10,103 nucleotides of DNA from an uncultured Bacteroidales bacterium (GTDB lineage Bacteria > Bacteroidota > Bacteroidia > Bacteroidales > Muribaculaceae): contig UQVH01000039.1 of the NCBI GenBank assembly GCA_900544535.1, forward strand, positions 1-10,103. Direction: 5' to 3'. The position numbers and the translations under genes are program-made. Every line of letters starts with the position of its first letter. Position 1 is the stretch's first letter. Under the pieces are notes generated by a model that was not told the DNA's origin, did not search any database, and saw only the letters and a list, made by a program, of their open reading frames with translations. Shown one piece after another: positions 5,308-10,103 of this stretch.

Positions 5308-6414
5308 TCACTTTCTGCCGCCGTCGATTTCCGACAGAGCGAAAGCGTAGGCCCCCGCCGAAATCGCTTTCGATGCTCCGAGACGGGAAATTGTCACGCC
5401 TATACGCTTCATATCGTCATAGGCCACACACTCGTCACAACCGCGCACCCGGATTGACTTCGTGTTTCCTGCGGCAAATTTTTCAAACTCCGCCGGATCA
5501 TCGAGATCAAACACTTCCATCTGAACGCGCCTTACAGCGTCGCCTCCAAGTGTCGCATATTTGCTGCGAAGCTCGCTCAGGAGCGAGGGCATGATCCAGC
5601 GGCGCGCCGCAGTAATACCGCCTCCGATCACGATCAGGCCGTCAACCAACTGCACGGCGACCGCCATGGCATCTCCGGCTGTCTCTCCGAGTTCGGCAAA
5701 GGCCCTGCGCGCAGCATCCATGTCTCCGGCGCGCTTTCCATCGGCGATCTCACAGATTTCCTTTGGCTCATAGCCATGACTCCGATCACCTGAAATTTCG
5801 GCATAGGCACGTTTTACGGCACGAACCGACACACCCTCTTCGACAATAATTCCAGATTTGGTCTTGTGTGGGAGACAGAACGTCTCCACACAGGAATTGT
5901 CACCGCGATTCAGCTGTCCGTTGACAACGATTCCCACCCCGAATCCCGTGCCGAACGTATAGCCGAGCAAATTTTTGTATCTTTTTGTGCTTCCCGCCTC
6001 GGCCAGACGGCAGTTTATGTCAGGCAACGCACCGCACAGCGCCTCCCCGTAGGCAAACAGATCGCCGTCGTTGTTGATATATACCGGTATACCGAACTCA
6101 TTCTGCAGAAACGGACCCAAAGCCACTCCGTCTCGAAACGACGGGAAATTGGGGAGATACCCGCCGATTATGCCGTTGGGATAGTCAGCCGGTCCGGGAA
6201 AAGCGAAACTGATGGCCACAGGCTTCTCGTCAAGAGAGGCGATCACTTCACGAAAACCTCTGACCATAGTGTCAAGACACCGGTCAAGGTCTCCGGCGTT
6301 GGAAGGATATGTAACAGGATCTGTGATATACTCACACCCTTTCATAGCACCGAAAACAAGATTGGTGCCTCCGGCGTCAAGAGTGATCACAATTCGGTCG
6401 TCGTTAATATACAT
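5308..6414 (-). CDS. ROK-family sugar kinase
   Basis: This 368-residue cytoplasmic protein has the ROK/ASKHA fold. Visible motifs are the phosphate-1 loop DAGGTNLVFG (13-22), the sugar-binding segment AFPGPAD (71-77), catalytic NNDGD with Asp116 as likely base (114-118), phosphate-2 GTGFGVGIVVNGQLNRG (155-171), and an adenosine motif around VDGLIVIGGGITAA. ROK kinases phosphorylate hexoses such as glucose, mannose, fructose or N-acetylated sugars using ATP. The usual zinc-binding CxCGxxGC is absent; GDNSCVETFCLPHKT stands in its place. There is no N-terminal DNA-binding domain, so it is a kinase rather than a NagC-like repressor. It starts 30 bp after the EEP gene and is surely co-transcribed. 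It converges with the AraC gene, 34 bp apart. The substrate is not determined. Confidence 0.85.
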   Translation of the reverse strand: MYINDDRIVITLDAGGTNLVFGAMKGCEYITDPVTYPSNAGDLDRCLDTMVRGFREVIASLDEKPVAISFAFPGPADYPNGIIGGYLPNFPSFRDGVALGPFLQNEFGIPVYINNDGDLFAYGEALCGALPDINCRLAEAGSTKRYKNLLGYTFGTGFGVGIVVNGQLNRGDNSCVETFCLPHKTKSGIIVEEGVSVRAVKRAYAEISGDRSHGYEPKEICEIADGKRAGDMDAARRAFAELGETAGDAMAVAVQLVDGLIVIGGGITAARRWIMPSLLSELRSKYATLGGDAVRRVQMEVFDLDDPAEFEKFAAGNTKSIRVRGCDECVAYDDMKRIGVTISRLGASKAISAGAYAFALSEIDGGRK

Positions 6415-6444
6415 TGCAAGTTTGTTTTTATCTGATTTTATAAT

Positions 6445-7359
6445 CTAAAGTCTCACCTTTATCTTTATTGGAAAATGGTCGGAGGGAACGCGCGGGCGAT
6501 AAGTCTTGTCACCAGCCGGAGTGCGGTAGGTATCGGTAAGTATGCCGTAGAGGTCTACCGTGATTCCGTCCGATACGAAAATATGGTCTATGCGCCGGGG
6601 TGTATAGCCGTCGGTGCGATATCCGTTATAGGTGCCGTTGAGCGCATAGACAAACCCTGCCTGCGTGAATGCGTCATGGAGCATGTCGGACGCCGCCAGT
6701 TCCTTGTACATCCCGTTATTCTGACTGACATTGAAATCGCCGGTCAGAAACGTGGGACAACTGTCGCCGGCCTCCTGCATCTTCTTCATCACAAGTCTGA
6801 CGCTTTCCGATCGCGCCTTTTTGCCAACATGGTCAAGATGAAGATTGAAAAAGCGGAATTCCTTCCCCGATTTCCTGTGGCGGAATTTGCCCCAAGAGCA
6901 GATGCGGACACAGGCCGCATCCCAGCCGCGTCCGGGGCGGTCTGGAGTCTCCGAAAACCAGAAATCTCCGTGGTCGAGCAGATCGAACATAGTCGTGTCA
7001 TAGAAGATAGCCGAGTGCTCGCCGCCAGCCTTGCCGTCGTCGCGGCCCACACCTATATATTCATAGTTAGGAAGCCGTAATTTCAGGTCCTCAAGCTGCG
7101 ATTTGAACCCCTCCTGCGTGCCGAAAATATGAAACTCGTGAAATCTCACAAGGGCTGCGATCACCGGACAGCGGCTGTTCCAACCGTCTCCTTTCAGAGA
7201 ATCTCCACGGTTTTTCTGGCGAAGATTATATGTCGCAACATTAAACTCGGCAATCTTAGCCGCATCGGCTACGGCAGTTTCATCGGCAAACACCGCTCCC
7301 GTGCTTCCGACCACAACAAGAAGCACCAGGGCCACCAATTTCGAAAAAAGCGCTTTCAT
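6445..7359 (-). CDS. Secreted endonuclease/exonuclease/phosphatase (EEP) family hydrolase
   Basis: This 304-residue protein has an N-terminal signal peptide (MKALFSKLVALVLLVVVGSTGAVFA, cut near residue 25), so it is exported. The EEP (DNase I-like) metal-dependent phosphoesterase motifs are complete: Asn45 in VATYNLR, Glu83 in GTQEGF, HLDH (174-177), GDFN with Asp208 and Asn210, RIDHIF (Asp258-His259), and C-terminal SDHFP (Asp294-His295). Length and motif spacing are normal, so it should be active. Known members cleave nucleic acids, inositol phosphates, sphingomyelin or other phosphodiesters. A substrate cannot be chosen here, although many Bacteroidota copies sit beside carbohydrate genes. 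The ROK kinase follows 30 bp downstream, which suggests release of a sugar or sugar phosphate outside and phosphorylation inside. A near-consensus promoter lies at 7389-7419. Confidence 0.88.
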   Translation of the reverse strand: MKALFSKLVALVLLVVVGSTGAVFADETAVADAAKIAEFNVATYNLRQKNRGDSLKGDGWNSRCPVIAALVRFHEFHIFGTQEGFKSQLEDLKLRLPNYEYIGVGRDDGKAGGEHSAIFYDTTMFDLLDHGDFWFSETPDRPGRGWDAACVRICSWGKFRHRKSGKEFRFFNLHLDHVGKKARSESVRLVMKKMQEAGDSCPTFLTGDFNVSQNNGMYKELAASDMLHDAFTQAGFVYALNGTYNGYRTDGYTPRRIDHIFVSDGITVDLYGILTDTYRTPAGDKTYRPRVPSDHFPIKIKVRL

Positions 7360-7388
7360 AATACAAATTCATTGTCATTTACTTCACG

Positions 7389-7419
7389 CAAATATACATT
7401 TTTCGTTCCTCATATCCAA
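7389..7419 (-). promoter_or_regulatory. Promoter of the EEP-ROK operon
   Basis: On the minus strand TTGG (7419-7416), a 19-base spacer and TATATTTG (7396-7389) match the Bacteroidota -33/-7 pattern. The start codon at 7359 is about 30 bases past the -7 element. Confidence 0.7.
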
Positions 7420-7438
7420 TCTTTTTTCAGACATTAAA

Positions 7439-7468
7439 ACTCTTCAAGACTCTTCAAAGACTCTTCAC
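7439..7468 (+). repeat. Three helically phased ACTCTTCA repeats
   Basis: ACTCTTCA occurs at 7439, 7449 and 7460, spaced 10 and 11 bp (one DNA turn), between the divergent promoters of the EEP operon and the tRNA. Such phasing puts the copies on one face of the helix. It could be a protein-binding site or a chance simple repeat. Confidence 0.5.
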
Positions 7469-7501
7469 TCTAAAAAAATATCTCAAAAAACTTAAAAAAG
7501 A

Positions 7502-7533
7502 TTTGGCGAAATAAAAAAAAACATCTACCTTTG
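7502..7533 (+). promoter_or_regulatory. Promoter of tRNA-Lys
   Basis: TTTGG (7502-7506), a 19-base spacer and TACCTTTG (7526-7533) match the Bacteroidota promoter consensus almost perfectly. Transcription would begin near 7540, about 25 bases before the mature tRNA. Confidence 0.75.
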
Positions 7534-7565
7534 CATCGCAATTGAGAAAACGCTCAATCAGCAAA

Positions 7566-7638
7566 GACTCCGTAGCTCAGTTGGTAGAGCAACTGACTCT
7601 TAATCAGTGGGTCGAGGGTTCGAGCCCCTCCGGGGTCA
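7566..7638 (+). tRNA. tRNA-Lys (anticodon CUU)
   Basis: The 73-nt cloverleaf is complete. The acceptor stem is GACTCCG with CGGGGTC (one G-T pair); the D arm is GCTCAGTTGGTAGAGC; the anticodon stem ACTGA/TCAGT encloses loop CTCTTAA, giving anticodon CTT; the T arm is GAGGGTTCGAGCCCCTC; the discriminator is A. The 3' CCA is not fully encoded (ACA follows), as is usual in this phylum. It reads AAG codons. The 3' half is a likely attachment site for the downstream integrase. Confidence 0.95.
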
Positions 7639-7663
7639 CAAGACAAAATGGCAAATCGCCGCA

Positions 7664-7698
7664 AAGCACTGAAATCACCTGATTTTCAGTGCTTTTTT
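7664..7698 (+). terminator. Rho-independent terminator after tRNA-Lys
   Basis: AGCACTGAAA (7665-7674) pairs with TTTCAGTGCT (7684-7693), and six T residues run from 7693 to 7698. It lies 26 bp after the tRNA and is a textbook intrinsic terminator. Confidence 0.85.
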
Positions 7699-8096
7699 AA
7701 TTTGCTAAAATTTCAGTTCTACGCAGAATGCAGAGGTTGTGAGTGAGTCATTAGTGAGTACTCACGTTTGTGAGTAATTCGACTCACGGTTAGGAGAAAT
7801 CATCAGTGAGTCGGCTGAGTTATCGGCTGTTAGCCCTTTATCAAGCCTCTCAAAGTGGGGTTTTGAGCGCAGGATGGAACCTTTGACCCGGTTGAGGTCG
7901 CAATTTTCAGAGTTTATAAACACTCTTTAACTCTTGAAATATTCTTTAACTATAAATCCTGCCTAAAACAACTTCATGACGCTGATTGCCGCACTTTGCG
8001 CTATTTTAATCAGTGAGCCCGGCTCACGGTTTGCACACATATAGAGCGTGAGTATCCTGAATGACTTGTATTGCTATGTCAGATGATTTTCTCAGT
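7699..8096. other. Gene-free recombination region of the integrated element
   Basis: No protein gene is visible in the 450 bp between the tRNA terminator and the integrase. Besides the GTGAGT cluster it holds a loose triplet of related blocks (ACTCTTTA, ACTCTTGA, ATTCTTTA at about 7922-7949), and small hairpins CTCAAA/TTTGAG (7849-7867) and GGCT/AGCC (7825-7835). It probably includes the recombination arms. The exact crossover site cannot be placed without the other end. Confidence 0.5.
7739..8053. repeat. GTGAGT/ACTCAC repeat cluster upstream of the integrase
   Basis: GTGAGT occurs at 7739, 7743, 7754, 7770, 7806 and 8048, and its complement ACTCAC at 7760 and 7782. Two palindromes are formed: GTGAGTACTCAC (7754-7765) and GTGAGCC-C-GGCTCAC (8013-8027). 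CTCACGGTT recurs at 7784 and 8024, and TCGGCTG at 7811 and 7823. The cluster fills the gene-free DNA between the tRNA attachment region and the integrase, where tyrosine integrases and excisionases usually have arm-type and accessory sites. The binding role is inferred. Confidence 0.6.
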
Positions 8097-8127
8097 TTTG
8101 ATATGTCGGTAAAAATGATTATATTTA
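8097..8127 (+). promoter_or_regulatory. Integrase promoter
   Basis: TTTG (8097-8100), 19 bases, then TATATTTA (8120-8127) differs from the Bacteroidota consensus only at the last base of the -7 element. The integrase ATG at 8152 follows after about 25 bases. The nearest palindrome (8013-8027) lies about 70 bp upstream. Confidence 0.6.
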
Positions 8128-8151
8128 TATAACCATTAAACCCACAGAGAA

Positions 8152-9384
8152 ATGACATCCGATTCTTATTTCACCCTGACTTTCTACGCCAGAAAGCCAA
8201 AGACCGACAAGAGCGAATATCCGCTTTACGCCCGCATCTCGGTCGGCGGGCAGATGACCGAGTTTACAATCGGCCGTTCCGTGAATCCAAAGCACTGGAA
8301 CCAGAAACGCAACATGAGCGACGGCACATCGCGCCGCGACAAGGAACTTAACAAATTCCTCGAAATTGTGCGTGCCCGTTTCTGTGAAATCCACAATATG
8401 CTGATCCGCGAGAACAAGCTGGTCAATCCCGCAATCCTTAAAGCCCATTATCTCGGCACTATGGAAAAGCCGAAGATGATGTGTGAGGTGTTCCGCGAGG
8501 CTAACGAAAAACGCAAGGAGGAACTCGACCGTGGCGACATAGTTAAGCCCACCTATCAGCGCTGGACCCGATGCGCCGACTATCTGGAGGATTTCTTCCA
8601 GCTCCAATACAATGTCCTCGACCTCCCTATAAAGGAGGTAACATCCGGTATGCTTGATGATTTCGAGCATTTTCTACGCATGAAGAAAGGATGCGCCAAC
8701 AATGCAGCCGTCCGTTATCTGCGCTGTGTAAAAAATGTGTTGCAGTATGCGCTGGCACACAAGTGGATCTCCCATGACCCGTTCATCGGAAAAAAGTATC
8801 AGCGCACATACAGCGAGCGCCAGTTTCTGACAGAGGCTGAACTCAAGGTCATTATGGATCTTGACCTGAAAGAGCTGCCCCGTCTGGAGATAGTACGCGA
8901 CACTTTCGTATTCTGCTGTTTCACCGGGCTTGCGTTCTGCGACATGAAGGCCCTTACATACGACAACATCCAAGATGATGACAAGGGCAACACATGGATA
9001 CGCAAAGCCCGCGCAAAGACAGGAGAGATGTGCATCGTGCCCATGCTGGAGGTGCCTCGTCAGCTCATTCTCAAATATGCCGGGCATCCCGTTGTCAAGG
9101 AAAAGGGAGTGGTGATGCCTGTGATAACCAACCAGAAGATGAACGCATATCTCAAAGAGATTGCTGATCTGGCAAAAATCAAGAAGCATCTCACCACTCA
9201 CGTTGCCCGCCACACATTCGCGTCTATGTCGCTCTGCAACAACGTATCAATAGAGGTTATATCCAAGATGCTCGGTCACAGCGATATAAAGACAACGCAA
9301 ATCTACGCGAAGATGCAGGATCAAGCCGTGTATGATGGCATGGCTACGATGCGGAGCAAGTTCAACACACTTCAAATCATCTGA
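8152..9384 (+). CDS. Tyrosine recombinase (site-specific integrase) of an integrative element
   Basis: This 410-residue protein has the length and order of Bacteroidota element integrases. An N-terminal arm-binding domain (about 1-95, FTLTFYARKPKTDKSEYPLYARISVGG) is followed by a SAM-like core-binding domain (about 105-210) and a catalytic domain (about 220-400). Catalytic residues visible are the lysine in ARAKTGEM, HVARHTF (His-x-x-Arg), MLGHSDIKTTQIYAKM with the second His and the nucleophile Tyr. The first catalytic arginine is replaced by alanine in FTGLAFCDMKAL; Bacteroidota integrases such as IntDOT also lack it, so this need not mean inactivity. It catalyses integration and excision, here most likely at the 3' end of tRNA-Lys(CUU), 514 bp upstream. 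It has its own promoter and converges with two HTH genes. Confidence 0.92.
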   Translation: MTSDSYFTLTFYARKPKTDKSEYPLYARISVGGQMTEFTIGRSVNPKHWNQKRNMSDGTSRRDKELNKFLEIVRARFCEIHNMLIRENKLVNPAILKAHYLGTMEKPKMMCEVFREANEKRKEELDRGDIVKPTYQRWTRCADYLEDFFQLQYNVLDLPIKEVTSGMLDDFEHFLRMKKGCANNAAVRYLRCVKNVLQYALAHKWISHDPFIGKKYQRTYSERQFLTEAELKVIMDLDLKELPRLEIVRDTFVFCCFTGLAFCDMKALTYDNIQDDDKGNTWIRKARAKTGEMCIVPMLEVPRQLILKYAGHPVVKEKGVVMPVITNQKMNAYLKEIADLAKIKKHLTTHVARHTFASMSLCNNVSIEVISKMLGHSDIKTTQIYAKMQDQAVYDGMATMRSKFNTLQII

Positions 9385-9402
9385 CAACAACTATCCTAAA
9401 CA

Positions 9403-9440
9403 GAAACGCGGTCATCGGGAAATTCCGGTGGCCGCGTTTC
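9403..9440. terminator. Bidirectional terminator between integrase and HTH genes
   Basis: GAAACGCGGTCATCGG (9403-9418) pairs along its full 16 bases with CCGGTGGCCGCGTTTC (9425-9440), allowing two G-T pairs, around a 6-nt loop. It lies 18 bp past the integrase stop and 4 bp past the end of the convergent gene, so it serves both. Confidence 0.8.
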
Positions 9441-9444
9441 ATGT

Positions 9445-9729
9445 TCAGTATCTGGGTCTATAGGTGGATTTCAAAAATGTTTCCACATCGTCGTCAGCAT
9501 ATAGTATTTTGCCGTCAAGCCGATAGTAGGCTATCAGTCCGCTGTCACGGTATTCCTGCAAGGTACGCCTTGAAATGTTGAGTTTTTCCGCAAGTTGGGC
9601 ATCTGTATAGAATCTTTTGCCCAAAAACAATGGCTGGATTCCTTCGTTCAGTCTTTCTACGATTTCAAGTATCGCCAGACTGTCGGCATAGAAATTCTCA
9701 ATATCACATTTACGAATGTTGTCCTTCAT
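9445..9729 (-). CDS. Small HTH protein, excisionase-like
   Basis: This protein has 94 residues. An N-terminal helical stretch (1-35) precedes a helix-turn-helix of the MerR/excisionase type: FYTDAQLAEKLNISRRTLQEYRDSGLIAYYRLDGKILYADDDVETFL (about 40-86), two helices followed by a beta wing. Such proteins are common in Bacteroidota mobile elements, where some act as directionality factors with the integrase and others as regulators. It is the second gene of a pair, overlapping the upstream HTH gene by 20 bp (9710-9729), so translation is probably coupled. The convergent integrase supports a role in excision or control of the element, but a plain transcriptional regulator is possible. Confidence 0.8.
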   Translation of the reverse strand: MKDNIRKCDIENFYADSLAILEIVERLNEGIQPLFLGKRFYTDAQLAEKLNISRRTLQEYRDSGLIAYYRLDGKILYADDDVETFLKSTYRPRY

Positions 9730-10012
9730 CAGAAATAGCTTCTACTCGTTCAAGAAGGCGAAAAGCATCATCGGCGAGATAAAGATAACTTTTGCCGCTT
9801 TTTACAAATCCTATACGTCCGCTTTTCTTCAGAGAACGTGCTTTTGAAGGAGAGATATTGAGAAACTCGCAAAGCTGTTCCAGCGTAAGCCAATCATCAG
9901 GTTCTTTGTTGCGTACTCGCTCGTAAAGGCCCGTTATTACCTTGCGCAGATATGCAGTCCGATCGAGAATCTCCTCCAATACAGACCTTTCAATCTGGAT
10001 AAATTCTGACAT
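9710..10012 (-). CDS. Small HTH protein, excisionase-like, first of the pair
   Basis: This protein has 100 residues. Residues 1-38 form a charged helical segment (VLEEILDRTAYLRKVITGLYERVRNK) that could be a coiled coil for dimerisation. Residues about 41-88 make a helix-turn-helix with wing: WLTLEQLCEFLNISPSKARSLKKSGRIGFVKSGKSYLYLADDAFRLL. It is of the same type as the next protein, though the two are only distantly alike; a tandem pair of different HTH proteins recalls the Xis2c/Xis2d arrangement of CTnDOT-type elements. The start at 10012 follows closely on an inverted repeat (10023-10035) that could pair with 10083-10095, so its leader may be structured. It could also be a helper of replication or mobilisation modules farther right, outside the window. 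Confidence 0.8.
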   Translation of the reverse strand: MSEFIQIERSVLEEILDRTAYLRKVITGLYERVRNKEPDDWLTLEQLCEFLNISPSKARSLKKSGRIGFVKSGKSYLYLADDAFRLLERVEAISDEGQHS

Positions 10013-10022
10013 AAATTTCAGG

Positions 10023-10095
10023 GGATTTAGTGGTGGATTGATAAGGGTTGTAAAAAGGCAGCGGGTATCCCTCCCGCTGCCTCACCACTAAATCC
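10023..10095. repeat. Outer 13-bp inverted repeat enclosing the terminator
   Basis: GGATTTAGTGGTG (10023-10035) is the exact complement of CACCACTAAATCC (10083-10095). The right arm directly abuts the inner terminator stem, while about 20 unpaired bases lie on the left. In minus-strand RNA the 3' arm would end about 10 bases before the ATG of the first HTH gene, so it could mask translation initiation. A DNA-binding site is the alternative. Confidence 0.65.
10056..10082 (-). terminator. Intrinsic terminator in front of the HTH pair
   Basis: AGGCAGCGGG (10056-10065) and CCCGCTGCCT (10073-10082) form a perfect 10-bp stem with a 7-nt loop. On the minus strand it is followed by a T-run (10055-10052), the form of an intrinsic terminator. 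It either ends a minus-strand gene lying right of the window or attenuates the HTH operon. Confidence 0.7.
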
Positions 10096-10103
10096 ACAAT
10101 CAA

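Noticed and set aside
7739..7820. CRISPR-like repeat array
   Set aside because: Units are only 6 bp, irregularly spaced and in both orientations; there are no spacers of even length and no cas gene.
8125..9213. Minus-strand reading frames of about 180 codons each opposite the integrase
   Set aside because: They lie antisense to a full-length integrase with recognised motifs and show no domain of their own.
7640..10103. Second copy of the tRNA 3' end as the far attachment site
   Set aside because: No matching direct repeat was found by eye to the right of the tRNA within the window.

Overview
The window looks like a chromosomal stretch of a gut Bacteroidales bacterium, probably Muribaculaceae-like; the family is an inference. 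The evidence is several matches to the Bacteroidota promoter pattern (TTTG or TTG, about 19 bases, TAnnTTTG), weak ribosome binding sites, lipoproteins with typical lipoboxes, a YafQ/RHH toxin-antitoxin pair, a ROK kinase beside a secreted EEP hydrolase, and a Bacteroidota-type tyrosine integrase.

Layout. 1-260 is non-coding; it holds a terminator hairpin and, at the left edge, a short element resembling one at 1679-1725. 264-1598 (minus) carries two unrecognised lipoproteins, apparently one operon. 1599-2200 has no gene. It holds a strong minus-strand promoter, several hairpins that would form a roughly 400-nt leader for the lipoprotein operon, and a plus-strand promoter for the next genes. 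2201-2728 (plus) is an RHH antitoxin overlapping a YafQ-type toxin gene broken by one extra base; a 12-bp-stem terminator follows. 2817-4304 (minus) is a decaying operon: an exported alpha/beta hydrolase split by a frameshift, then a flavodoxin-type lipoprotein stopped by TAG just before its FMN-binding motif and joined to an unrelated C-terminal remnant. A divergent AraC-type regulator (4500-5273), short at its N-terminus, faces it. 5308-7359 (minus) is a two-gene operon, a secreted EEP-family phosphoesterase followed by a ROK kinase, with a near-consensus promoter.

7566-7638 is tRNA-Lys(CUU) with its own promoter and a downstream terminator. It appears to be the left boundary of an integrated element. 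About 450 bp of non-coding DNA rich in GTGAGT/ACTCAC repeats and palindromes leads to a tyrosine integrase (8152-9384). Convergent to it, across a 16-bp hairpin, lie two overlapping small HTH genes of the excisionase/DNA-binding type (9445-10012). The element continues past the right edge; the far attachment site is not in the window.

The most notable points are three neighbouring genes broken in different ways (2455-4304), the repeat-rich recombination region (7739-8053), the structured leader (about 1610-2010), and the terminator plus outer inverted repeat directly upstream of the HTH genes (10023-10095).
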